Source: Planctomycetota bacterium
GTDB taxonomy: Bacteria > Planctomycetota > Phycisphaerae > Phycisphaerales > SM1A02
Direction: 5' to 3'
DNA: 64,000 nt
Assembly (NCBI GenBank): GCA_016872835.1
Contig: VGYX01000001.1
Span: 124,001 to 188,000, forward strand
The translations under genes were made by a program, and so were the position numbers. The notes under the pieces are model-generated. The model worked only from the letters and a program-made list of their open reading frames with translations. It ran no database searches and was not told where the DNA came from. Below, one piece after another: positions 37,713 to 46,622 of this stretch (positions within the stretch are counted from its first letter, which is position 1; the number at the start of each line of letters is the position of its first letter).

Positions 37713-39149
37713 ATGGCGAAGCAGCGCACGCAATTCCTTTGTGTTCAGTGCGGCGCGGTGCACCCGAAGTGGATGGGCAAGTGCCCGGATTGCGGCGCAT
37801 GGGACGCGCTGGAGCAGTTCCTTGAGGCCAAGGCCGCGCCAGGAAGCGTGAATCTGGGCACCGAAGCTGCCCCGGCCGTGGTTTCCGCTGAACCGCTGGG
37901 CCGGGTGCAGGCCGCCCAGGTGCCACGCCTACCCACGGGCGTACCCGAGTTTGACCGGGTTCTCGGGGGCGGATTCGTTCCCGGCAGCGCCGTGCTGCTT
38001 GGCGGCGATCCCGGCATCGGCAAGAGCACGCTGCTGCTGCAGGCGCTTGCGGAATTGGCGGATCGCGGCACCACCGTGCTCTACGCCAGCAGCGAGGAAA
38101 GCGCGCATCAGGTGCGACTGCGTGCCGAACGGCTTGCGGCCAAGGCCTCCGCTGGCCGCGAGGAGCGGCTCTGGATTCTGGCGGAGACGAATCTTGCAAG
38201 GTTGCTGGAGCAGGCTCGCAAGGTTCAGCCCGCCGTGCTGGTGGTCGACTCGATCCAGTTGGTGCATCGCAGCGATGTCGATGCCGTGCCGGGCAGCGCC
38301 AGCCAGTTGCGCCGCTGCGCACTTGATCTGGTCGCTTTCGCCAAGGGCAGCGACTGTGTGGTGGTGATCGTGGGTCATGTCACCAAGGACGGGCTGCTCG
38401 CGGGCCCGCGTCTCCTCGAGCATCTGGTCGACGTGGTGCTCAGCTTCGAGGGCGACCGCCACCACGCCCACCGCGGTGTGCGCGCCATCAAGAACCGCTT
38501 CGGAAGCACCTTCGAGGTCGGGCTGTTTGAAATGACGGGGGCCGGCCTCATGGCGGTGGATGAATCCACGCTGGCCTCGGATCCGGCGCTCGACCCCAGA
38601 CCAGGCTGTGTCGCCGTGCCGGCATTGGCTGGATCTCGCTGCCTGTTGGCGGAAGTGCAGGCCCTGACCGCCACCGGAATCCTGGGCGGCGCCAAGCGCA
38701 AGGCCAGCGGGCTGGACTCCAACCGCCTTGCCATGCTGCTGGCGGTGCTGGAACAGCACGCAGGGCTTCGTCTGGCGGATCAGGATGTCTACGCGGCAGC
38801 TGCCGGTGGCGTCCGACTGCTGGAACCCGGAACGGACCTTGCTGTTGCCCTGGCAGTCGCCGGGGCGCGAATGGGTCGCTTCGCGCCACCCGCGTTTGCA
38901 GCAATTGGTGAAATCAGCCTGAGCGGACAGATTCGGCCCTGCAGTCATATGGAGCAGCGGATCGCCGCAGCTGCCCGCCGCGGGGTCCGGTCCCTGTTGG
39001 TGCCCCAGGCGCAAGCGGATGCCCGGACAGCAAACCGGATTGAACTCATCCCGGTGGATCGAATCGGTCAGGCCATGGAATTTCTGTCCCCAGCGGGGCC
39101 CGCAAGGCCGCCAGCGAAGCAAAAAACGCTGAAACAATCTCCAAATTGA
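37713..39149 (+). CDS. radA: DNA repair protein RadA
   Basis: RadA is a RecA-like helicase that promotes branch migration in recombination. The 478-residue protein has the N-terminal C4 zinc finger (CVQCGAVHPKWMGKCPDCG), Walker A (GGDPGIGKSTLLLQ), the RadA-specific KNRFGST motif and a C-terminal Lon-like domain (GVRLLEPGTDLAVALAVAGA). The ATG at 37713 is supported by the TAGACT box 7 nt upstream. A near-perfect inverted repeat 30 nt after the stop separates it from the porin cluster. Confidence 0.96.
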   Translation: MAKQRTQFLCVQCGAVHPKWMGKCPDCGAWDALEQFLEAKAAPGSVNLGTEAAPAVVSAEPLGRVQAAQVPRLPTGVPEFDRVLGGGFVPGSAVLLGGDPGIGKSTLLLQALAELADRGTTVLYASSEESAHQVRLRAERLAAKASAGREERLWILAETNLARLLEQARKVQPAVLVVDSIQLVHRSDVDAVPGSASQLRRCALDLVAFAKGSDCVVVIVGHVTKDGLLAGPRLLEHLVDVVLSFEGDRHHAHRGVRAIKNRFGSTFEVGLFEMTGAGLMAVDESTLASDPALDPRPGCVAVPALAGSRCLLAEVQALTATGILGGAKRKASGLDSNRLAMLLAVLEQHAGLRLADQDVYAAAAGGVRLLEPGTDLAVALAVAGARMGRFAPPAFAAIGEISLSGQIRPCSHMEQRIAAAARRGVRSLLVPQAQADARTANRIELIPVDRIGQAMEFLSPAGPARPPAKQKTLKQSPN

Positions 39150-39178
39150 TCACAAGGCCATTTATGGCATGGGTTTGT

Positions 39179-39216
39179 GATTCAAAAAACCAACCCAAGA
39201 ACCCGGTTTTTGAATC
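39179..39216. terminator. Terminator-like inverted repeat after radA
   Basis: GATTCAAAAAACC (39179-39191) pairs with GGTTTTTGAATC (39205-39216), with one extra A. The arms are A/T-runs, so the hairpin could work in both directions. A further T6 run follows at about 39226. Confidence 0.6.
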
Positions 39217-39244
39217 AGAAATGCGGTTTTTTGTCCGGTGGCAG

Positions 39245-39271
39245 TTGCCAACCGGCCCATCTCGCTATCAT
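39245..39271 (+). promoter_or_regulatory. Possible promoter of the porin cluster
   Basis: TTGCCA (39245-39250) and TATCAT (39266-39271) are separated by 15 nt. If used, porin 1 has a leader of about 150 nt. The spacer is short, so this is tentative. Confidence 0.3.
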
Positions 39272-39426
39272 CTGCCCCTCAACCTCCCGGTCTCGAGGGA
39301 CCGATAGAGGGAACGCCCACCGGTCTCTGCCTGTCGGGGCAGCGACGCTGACGGTTGGGTGGATGACGCACGGCACGGACCAAGGGTCAAGGTCACGGCC
39401 GCAAGTTTCTAGATAGGAGCATTCAC

Positions 39427-41028
39427 ATGAGTCTGACGAAGTTTGTTGGTCTGCTCGCGGGCACTGCGCTGGCCGGTTCGGCCCTCGCGGCGTCTGTCGA
39501 TGGCGGCACCGATGCAATGAACGAGATCGCGAACCTCAAGAAGGAAATCGCCGAGCTCAAGGCTGCGAACGGTGACAAGTGGCTCACCGAGCAGCGCGAG
39601 ACCGAGATCCGCGCCGTGGTGCAGGACGTCCTCGCTGACGCGGACACCCGCAGCAGCCTGCAGGCCGCCCAGGCGACCAGCGGCTACAACAACGGCTTCT
39701 TCATCAGCAGCCCGGATGGCAACTTCAAGTTGCAGATCAACGGTCAGCTGCAGACCCGTTGGGCCTACAACTGGCTCAGTTCCCGTGACATGAACAACAG
39801 CACCGTCAGCACCACTGCCACGGGGGCCGCGACAGGATTTAATACCGCCGGCGTCTCGAAGGCTGCTTACGGCTTCGAAGTCCGTCGCGCCAAGCTCGAG
39901 TTCAGCGGTCACATCTCTGATCCGAGCTGGCAGTACGCCGTGACAATGGCTTACCAGCAGTTCTTCGGCACGAACACGAGTCCAGCCGCTCTACGCCACG
40001 CTGCTGGTGGTGGTGTCACCCAGGGTGACAGTTTCGCTGGTGGAATCGGCCTTGAGAACGCCTACATCAAGAAGGACCTCGGCAACGGGTTCAACGTGAT
40101 GGTCGGCCAGTTCAAGAGCCCGTTCCTCCGCGAGTGGCTCGTGAGCAGCAAGTATCAGCTCGCTGCCGAGCGTTCGCTCGTCAACACCCTGTTCAGCACC
40201 GGCTGGACGCAGGGCATCCAGTTGAACTGGAACAATGACATGCTGCGCGTGATGGCCAGCTACAACGACGGTGCCAACAACGCGAACCTCGGTTCCGCGT
40301 CTGGTACCAACGTTGGCAGCGACCCCGCGTTGTTCGGTGACAACAGCGGTGTCGGCTTCACACAGTGGGCCTTCACCGGCCGTGTCGAGGCGATGCTGAG
40401 CGGCAACTGGGCGCAGTTCGACAACCTCACCAGTTTCCGTGGTGAAGGCTCGGGCATCCTGGTTGGTGGCGGCATCAACTGGCAGCGTGGTGGTCAGCAG
40501 AGCAACCTGAACACCAATACCACGCCTGCGAATGGCAACGCAGACGGCGAGTTCTTCAGCTGGACGATCGATGCCACCTGGGATCTTGGTGGCGCCAACC
40601 TGTACGGCGCGTGGGTGATGAACACCTCCTACTCGCTGCCCGGTGGCGCCAGCGACATCAACAGCTACGGTATCCTGGTTCAGGGTGGCTACTTCATCAC
40701 CGACGCCATCGAGCTCTTCGTTCGCTGGGAGTGGATGAGCACCCAGCACACCAACGCCAACAATGCCACGCTGAACAACGTTGCGGTCGACAACATCAGT
40801 GACAACACGCCGAACAGCGCCTTTGTGAACAACATCGGCACCGTCGGCGCCAACTGGTACATCAGCAAGAACGTGAAGTGGACCACTGACTTCGGCGTCA
40901 GCTGGAACCCCGTCACGTTCCAGACTGGCCTCTTCGGCCAGAACATCGCCGGTGCGGATTACCGCACTGAAGGTGCGAACGGTGGCGGACAGATCGTGTT
41001 CCGCACCCAGCTGCAGCTCCTGTTCTGA
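39427..41028 (+). CDS. Outer-membrane porin, tandem copy 1
   Basis: The 533-residue protein has a signal peptide (cleavage near ALAGSALA-A). A short coiled coil (NEIANLKKEIAELKAAN) and a conserved helix (KWLTEQRETEIRAVVQDVL) follow, then a long beta-rich region. Gly/Asn-rich strands such as NGFFISSPDGNFKLQINGQL and GQFKSPFLREWLV resemble OprO/OprP-type porins. The last residues LQLLF form the C-terminal Phe signal recognised by the BAM machinery. A clear AGGAG lies 9 nt before the ATG. Three paralogues follow in the same direction. The substrate is not readable. OprO/P relatives carry phosphate or polyphosphate. Confidence 0.85.
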   Translation: MSLTKFVGLLAGTALAGSALAASVDGGTDAMNEIANLKKEIAELKAANGDKWLTEQRETEIRAVVQDVLADADTRSSLQAAQATSGYNNGFFISSPDGNFKLQINGQLQTRWAYNWLSSRDMNNSTVSTTATGAATGFNTAGVSKAAYGFEVRRAKLEFSGHISDPSWQYAVTMAYQQFFGTNTSPAALRHAAGGGVTQGDSFAGGIGLENAYIKKDLGNGFNVMVGQFKSPFLREWLVSSKYQLAAERSLVNTLFSTGWTQGIQLNWNNDMLRVMASYNDGANNANLGSASGTNVGSDPALFGDNSGVGFTQWAFTGRVEAMLSGNWAQFDNLTSFRGEGSGILVGGGINWQRGGQQSNLNTNTTPANGNADGEFFSWTIDATWDLGGANLYGAWVMNTSYSLPGGASDINSYGILVQGGYFITDAIELFVRWEWMSTQHTNANNATLNNVAVDNISDNTPNSAFVNNIGTVGANWYISKNVKWTTDFGVSWNPVTFQTGLFGQNIAGADYRTEGANGGGQIVFRTQLQLLF

Positions 41029-41089
41029 TCCTCGGATCAGGACTCGTCATCCGCTGACTGGCTGACACCAGTCGGCCTCACTCAGACTC

Positions 41090-41124
41090 AACCCCCCGGT
41101 CCCATGTGGGCCGGGGGGTTTTCC
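41090..41124 (+). terminator. Strong terminator after porin 1
   Basis: AACCCCCCGG (41090-41099) pairs with CCGGGGGGTT (41111-41120), with further inner pairing CCC/GGG, followed by TTTTCCTTTT. Confidence 0.85.
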
Positions 41125-41313
41125 TTTTCGGATCGTCGAGCATTCAACGTGAGACAGTCGCGAATCGACATCGCGCGCGGCGAAGGCGGCACCTCGCTGC
41201 AGGCATGTTGACAATCTGTCTGAATCGAAACCTGGTGGCGCTTGCCCCGGATCCTTCTGCTGCACGGTCACGCCGGTGGCCTTGTGGAGCAACCAAGAAA
41301 TCCCGGAGCCACC

Positions 41314-42966
41314 ATGCGCGTTCACATCGCTTCCGCCATCGCCGCCATTGCCGCCGCACCCCTTGCCTTCGCCGCCGACGCGACGCCACCGACGGCGTCT
41401 GCCGACGCGAACGCCCGTATCGCTGCCCTGGAGCAGGCGGTCTCCGACCTGATGAAGGAGAAGGGTGAGAGCTGGCTGACCCAGGAGCGCTCCAACGAGA
41501 TTCGCGCCGTCGTGCAGGATGTGCTGAACGACGCCGACACGCGCGCGAGCCTGCAGACCACCAACGCGACCAGCGGCTACAAGGACGGTTTCTTCATTGC
41601 CAGTCCTGATGGCAACTTCAAGCTGGTCATCAATGGCGAGAACCAACTGCGCTGGTCCTACAACTGGTTGAGTTCGCGGTCGATGAACAACAGTGAAAAT
41701 ACGATCGTCCCCCCATCCAGTCTGCCGAGCCCCACGGATGGAAGTTTCAATAATGACGGTGTCGCCAAGGCCGCCTATGGATTCGAACTGCGGCGCATGA
41801 AGCTTGGCTTCTCGGGGCATGTGATCGATCCGGGTTGGCGGTACAGCGTCACTCTGGCGTACCAGCAGTATTTCGGCTCGAACCTTGATCCGGTGGGTGC
41901 GTCAAATGGTTCAAACAGCACCAGCGGAACCCTGGCCGACGGTGGCGGTGTGACGGGTGGCGACAACTTTGGCAGCGGATTCAGCCTCGAGAATGGCTAC
42001 ATCGCACGCGACCTTGGCGCGGGATTCAGTCTGAAGTTTGGCCAGTTCAAGAGCCCGTTCCTGCGCGAATGGCTGGTATCAAGCCGCAGTCAGCTTGCCA
42101 TCGAGCGTTCGATCATGAACACCCTGTTCACCACCGGGTGGACCCAGGGCATTGAACTCGACTGGAACAATGATTTCCTGCGAGCGATGGTCAGCTACAA
42201 CGACGGCGCCAACGACGCGAACATTGGCTCTATCGCGGGCACTAGTGTATTGGGCGTTACTGGTAGCAATCTAGGCGTCGGATTCACACAATGGGCCTTC
42301 ACCGGTCGCGGTGAATGGAAGCCCTTCGGATCCTGGCAGCAGTTCAATGACTTCTCCAGCATGCGAGGCGAAGAGTCAGGCCTGCTGCTTGGTGCGGCCA
42401 TCAACTGGCAACGCGGTGGTCAGCAAGACGTCTCTTTGTCCTCGACCGATGTAACGCCGGGCTCCGGCAATGCTGACGCCATATTCTTGACTTGGACCGT
42501 CGATGCAACCTGGGAACTCGGTGGAAGTAACCTGTTTGCATCGTGGGCCATGAACACCGCCTACACGATTCCTTCTGGCAACGACCCGATCAATACCTAC
42601 GGCGCGATTGTTCAGGCGGGTCACTTCATCTCCAAGGACATCGAACTCTTCGCGCGGTGGGAATGGATGAGCACTGCTTCGACTCCGGACAACAGGCCCG
42701 AAAGCGTCAATACGCCCGATGGCGAGAACATCAACTACCTTAGCGCTTACAACTCCTTCGTGAACAACATTGGAACGGTCGGGTTCAACTGGTACCTGGG
42801 GGGCCGCAAACTGAAGTTCACCAGCGACGTCGGGGTGAGTTGGAATCCGTTGATCTTTCAGACGGGTCTCTTTGGCGACAACATCGCCGGCGCCGAGTAT
42901 CGACAGGAAGGCATTGGTGGTGGCGGACAGTTGGTGGCTCGAACCCAGTTGCAGCTGCTGTTCTGA
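41314..42966 (+). CDS. Outer-membrane porin, tandem copy 2
   Basis: The 550-residue protein is the closest paralogue of copy 1. It has a signal peptide ending near AFAA, a coiled coil (DANARIAALEQAVSDLMKE), the shared helix SWLTQERSNEIRAVVQDVL, then strands GFFIASPDGNFKLVINGE, FGQFKSPFLREWLVSS and INWQRGGQQ, and the C-terminal LQLLF. ATG 41314 follows GGAG. The upstream open frame from 41242 has no signal peptide. It has its own intergenic region of about 285 nt after the strong terminator of copy 1, so it may be regulated separately. Confidence 0.85.
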   Translation: MRVHIASAIAAIAAAPLAFAADATPPTASADANARIAALEQAVSDLMKEKGESWLTQERSNEIRAVVQDVLNDADTRASLQTTNATSGYKDGFFIASPDGNFKLVINGENQLRWSYNWLSSRSMNNSENTIVPPSSLPSPTDGSFNNDGVAKAAYGFELRRMKLGFSGHVIDPGWRYSVTLAYQQYFGSNLDPVGASNGSNSTSGTLADGGGVTGGDNFGSGFSLENGYIARDLGAGFSLKFGQFKSPFLREWLVSSRSQLAIERSIMNTLFTTGWTQGIELDWNNDFLRAMVSYNDGANDANIGSIAGTSVLGVTGSNLGVGFTQWAFTGRGEWKPFGSWQQFNDFSSMRGEESGLLLGAAINWQRGGQQDVSLSSTDVTPGSGNADAIFLTWTVDATWELGGSNLFASWAMNTAYTIPSGNDPINTYGAIVQAGHFISKDIELFARWEWMSTASTPDNRPESVNTPDGENINYLSAYNSFVNNIGTVGFNWYLGGRKLKFTSDVGVSWNPLIFQTGLFGDNIAGAEYRQEGIGGGGQLVARTQLQLLF

Positions 42967-43009
42967 CGTATCGGCCGCCTTCGGGCTTCACGCGAAGTGG
43001 CTGGGATCC

Positions 43010-43041
43010 CGCCCCACAAGCCCTCCAAGGCGGTCGGGGCG
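43010..43041 (+). terminator. Weak two-part hairpin after porin 2
   Basis: CGCCCC (43010-43015) pairs with GGGGCG (43036-43041), and an inner GCC/GGC stem closes a 6-nt loop. TCTTAATG follows. Possible terminator. Confidence 0.35.
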
Positions 43042-43116
43042 TCTTAATGTGTTCCAAACACAACGGCTGCACGCCGTGAACATGGTCTTCACACCATCCC
43101 TTGCGTGTTCAGGTTC

Positions 43117-43135
43117 GGTTCACGTTGTGTGAACC
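43117..43135. promoter_or_regulatory. Operator-like palindrome upstream of porin 3
   Basis: GGTTCAC (43117-43123) and GTGAACC (43129-43135) are perfect 7-bp arms around 5 nt, 24 nt before the porin 3 start. A related half-site TGTTC/GTTC lies just upstream. No equivalent is seen before the other porins. Confidence 0.4.
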
Positions 43136-43159
43136 AGACAGCCAACCAAGGAGGCCCGC

Positions 43160-44821
43160 ATGCATCCAGCCCTGCCAATCCTGACCGCGATTCTGGCTGC
43201 GCCGATCGATGACCGGATCGCGCAGATGGAGCGCGAGCTCGACATCCTGCGCCAGCAGAACGAGTCGCTGTCCGCGGGCTTGGACGAGATGCGCCGCATC
43301 AACAAGTCGCTGCAGTCCAGCGTGGACCAGTTGCAGGTGCAGCAAAACGACAAGTGGCTCAGTCAGGAGCGTGCGGCCGAGATCCAGAAGACGGTCGAGG
43401 GCGTGTTGAAGGACGCCGAGACTCGCACCAGCCTGAAGGAGGCGACCACGCTGACCGGCTACCACCCGGATCGCGGCTTCTTCATCGCCACGCCGGATGG
43501 GAACTTCAAGTTGAACCTCGGCGGACAGCTGCAATTTCGCTACGCGGCGAACTTCTACAGCAGCAACGATGTCAACATCCTGAACGCGAATCCGGGCGCA
43601 GGCGCGGTTCGCGGCACCGCCGCCAGTTCAACGCCTGGCGCGGGCGGCTACAAGAAGAACGCGTACGGCTTCGAGGTGCGCCGCATGAAGCTGGACTTCT
43701 TCGGGCATGTGGTGGATCCAAGTTGGCAGTACCGCGTCGTGCTGATCTATGTGCAGAACCAGAACGCGATCTCCACGCCTGGCGGCAACAACAACTCGGG
43801 CAGCGCCGGCAGCAGCACCATGGGCATGGAAGAGGCCATGGTGATCAAGGATCTCGGCGAGGGAATGACACTCTCGATCGGCCAGTTCAAGAGCCCGTTC
43901 CTGCGCGAGGAGATCACCAGCAGTCGTCGTCAACTTGCCGTGGAGCGGTCACTGGTTGACCAGATGTTCTCCACCAAGTTCACGCAGGGTGTGCAGTTCG
44001 GCTGGCGTGATGAGCAGGTGGTGCTCGAGGCGATGGTGAACGACGGTGGCAGCAACGCCAACACGGGTGCCGTGTCAGGCTTCAACAACGGAACCAACGC
44101 GCCAGTCGTGCCGATCGGAAACCAGAACAACGGTGTTGGTGCCGCGCAGTGGGCGGTCACCGCGCACGCGGGTTGGATGCCCTTCGGTGACTGGAAGGAG
44201 TTCAATGACCTGAACAGCTACGTGGGCAACAAGGATGGCCTGCTGCTCGAAGCCTAGGTGAACTGGCAGCGCGGTGGTGAGCAGGCGTCCAGCTTCACGG
44301 GCGCGAACAACATTCCGCTCAACGGCAACTCCGATGGTGAATTCCTGACATGGTCACTGGACGTGGCGTGGAACACCAGTGGCGCGAACATCTTCGCCTA
44401 CTGGGTCATGAACACCGCATATTCGATCCCGGCGTCGAACACCAACGACGGTCCGACCATCAACAGCTACGGCGCCGTGGTGCAGGGTGGTTGGTTCCTG
44501 ACCGATGCCGTGGAGCTGTATGGACGGTGGGAGTGGCTGAACACCGAGAATGTTGGCGTGAACGCGATCCCGAACAGCGCCACGAACGGGTCCGCCAATG
44601 TGTTCAACGCCGGTCGGACCAACGTCTACACGGTGGGATTCAACTGGTTCCTGGGTGGCAAGTACGTGAAGCTGACCACTGACATGAGTTGGTGCAGCGA
44701 TCCGCTGTGGTTCACCAACGGCATCTACGGGGCCGGCATCGCGGGCACGGACTTCCGGGTGGAGCCGGTGGGTGGCGGGGACCAGATCGTGTTCCGATCC
44801 CAGTTGCAACTTGTGTTCTGA
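43160..44821 (+). pseudogene. Outer-membrane porin, tandem copy 3, interrupted by in-frame TAG
   Basis: The reading frame encodes a complete porin of about 553 residues except for one TAG at 44255-44257, which splits it after residue 365. The first part has a short signal-like N-terminus, a longer coiled coil than its paralogues, the helix KWLSQERAAEIQKTVEGVL and GQFKSPFLREEI. The second part continues in the same frame with VNWQRGGEQ and ends LQLVF. Paralogues read GGGINWQRGG and GAAINWQRGG here, so the stop replaces one residue of a beta strand. AAGGAGG precedes the ATG. It may be a recent nonsense mutation, an assembly error or read-through. No other disruption exists. Confidence 0.8.
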
Positions 44822-44935
44822 CAGATGGATGCGCGGATCCAAGATCCTTGGATCCTGCTGAAGCCACGCTCGACGAAGTGCCGATTCACAACGGAGTCTT
44901 TCAGCCACCCGCGTGGTGGTAGGATTCCTGTGCCC

Positions 44936-46564
44936 ATGCATTGCAAGGCTTCCACAACCCCATGCCCGATCAGCGTTTGCGCTGTGTTGGCAGGTGTTTT
45001 GGGAGTTGTGTCCCCAAGTTTTACACAGGATTCCCCAGGCTCGACCTCGGGTGGCCCCACGCTTGAGGACTTGCTGCAGCGCATTGACTCACTGGAGCGC
45101 AAGAATCAGGCGCTGGAGACGCAGGTCACGGAACTGAAGGCCATCGAGGGCGAGAAGTGGCTCAGCCAGGAACGCGCGGACCAGATTCGCGGCATCGTGG
45201 CCGATGTGCTCGCTGACTCCGAGCAGCGCGCAAGCCTGCGTCAGGATGCGATGACCGCAGGATGGAACGATGGGTTCTTCCTCGCAAGCCCGGATGGGCG
45301 CTTCAAGCTCACGGTTGGCGGACTGATCCAGCCCAGGTTCATGTGGAGCCATGTGCGAGACAATCAGCTGCAGCCTGATGGTTACGTCACGCCGTACGAC
45401 ATTCCGGACCTGATTCAGGACCGGTATGGCTTCGACAGCAATTACAACGAGCTCGTCTTCAAGGGCCACATCTTCAGCCCGGCCGTCGAATACATGGTCC
45501 GGACGAATGTGGCGCTTGGATCTTCGCTCGCGCTCGGAAATGCACCCGACAGTTCGGGCTTGACCACGACCGGCCCGACGACGGGACAGCTCTACCTGCT
45601 CGACGCGTGGTCGCGCATCCACTTCAGCGACAACTGGAGCCTGCGGTTTGGACAGTATCGATCGCCCTATGCCCGTGAACAACTGGTCACCGAGGCGAAC
45701 CAGATGGCCGTCAACCGCTCGACGGTGGTTCGAAACTTCGGACTCTGGTACACGCAAGGCATCGAGTTCCAGTATCAGGGCGACGACTTCCGCTGGAATC
45801 TGTCCTTGGACGATGGCGGCTCCTCGTACGTCGCCGGAACCACGCTGCTGCTGGTTGGCGGAAATCCACTCGACGCACCGTGGTACACGCAGCAGGTGAG
45901 CTACAGCGTCACGACACGCATGGAGTGGAAGCCGTTTGGCGCGTGGAGTGATTTCACGACCATGACCAGCGCACCGGGCGAGCAACAGGGCATGTTGCTT
46001 GGGTTCGCGTATCACACACAGGCCACCCGGCCGAATCAGCAGGTCAACACGTCGACCACAGGACTGCCCGAGAATTACTGGGACGCCTGGACACTCGACA
46101 TGCAGTGGAACTTTGGCGGCGCCAGCCTGTTCGCGAGCGGGTTCTGGAACTACATCAACTCGCAGAACGCGTTCGGGTACACGTTCAACGCAACCACGAA
46201 CATCAACACCGTCAATGGCCCGGGTTACGTGAACGCCTATGGCGTCGTGGTCCAGCCATCGGTCTACTTCCTCCCGAAGTGGGAGTGGTACACCCGTTGG
46301 GAGTATGGCTACATCGACTTCAACGATTCGTCGAGCATCTCCGCGATTGGTGGCGCGTTGGCGAATGTGGCGGAGCAGGTTCCCTACAACGTGATCACCA
46401 CCGGCGTGAACTGGTACATCGACGGCCAGGACCTGAAGTGGACCTGGGACATCGGCTTCGGCATCAGCGATGTCGGCTATTCCTGGCAGAACCTGCCGGC
46501 GGGCTGGCGCATCAGCGCCACCGATCAGTTCGTGATGCGGACGCAGCTGCAGCTGGCGTTCTGA
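44936..46564 (+). CDS. Outer-membrane porin, tandem copy 4 (divergent)
   Basis: The 542-residue protein keeps the cluster's plan but is the most divergent copy. It has a signal peptide (about 1-30), a coiled coil (LEDLLQRIDSLERKNQALE), the shared helix KWLSQERADQIRGIVADVL, GFFLASPDGRFKLTVGG and a C-terminal LQLAF. Its pore segments differ from the other copies: FGQYRSPYAREQLVTEANQ replaces GQFKSPFLRE, and INWQRGG is absent. ATG 44936 is chosen, with GTG 44930 possible. It follows porin 3 by 114 nt, and purL begins 58 nt after it with its own promoter box. Confidence 0.8.
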   Translation: MHCKASTTPCPISVCAVLAGVLGVVSPSFTQDSPGSTSGGPTLEDLLQRIDSLERKNQALETQVTELKAIEGEKWLSQERADQIRGIVADVLADSEQRASLRQDAMTAGWNDGFFLASPDGRFKLTVGGLIQPRFMWSHVRDNQLQPDGYVTPYDIPDLIQDRYGFDSNYNELVFKGHIFSPAVEYMVRTNVALGSSLALGNAPDSSGLTTTGPTTGQLYLLDAWSRIHFSDNWSLRFGQYRSPYAREQLVTEANQMAVNRSTVVRNFGLWYTQGIEFQYQGDDFRWNLSLDDGGSSYVAGTTLLLVGGNPLDAPWYTQQVSYSVTTRMEWKPFGAWSDFTTMTSAPGEQQGMLLGFAYHTQATRPNQQVNTSTTGLPENYWDAWTLDMQWNFGGASLFASGFWNYINSQNAFGYTFNATTNINTVNGPGYVNAYGVVVQPSVYFLPKWEWYTRWEYGYIDFNDSSSISAIGGALANVAEQVPYNVITTGVNWYIDGQDLKWTWDIGFGISDVGYSWQNLPAGWRISATDQFVMRTQLQLAF

Positions 46565-46610
46565 ATTCGTGAAGAGTCCAATCCGTGGAAACTTGCCGAT
46601 TTTGGCCCGT

Positions 46611-46616
46611 TATCCT
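46611..46616 (+). promoter_or_regulatory. -10 box TATCCT of purL
   Basis: TATCCT ends 6 nt before the purL ATG at 46623, with no Shine-Dalgarno. It is identical to the box of the 51322 oxidoreductase gene and has the same spacing. Confidence 0.55.
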
Positions 46617-46622
46617 GCGGCC

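Noticed and set aside
44258-44821. Second half of porin 3 considered as an independent gene
   Set aside because: It is in the same frame as the first half, has no signal peptide or start site, and matches the C-terminal half of the paralogues.
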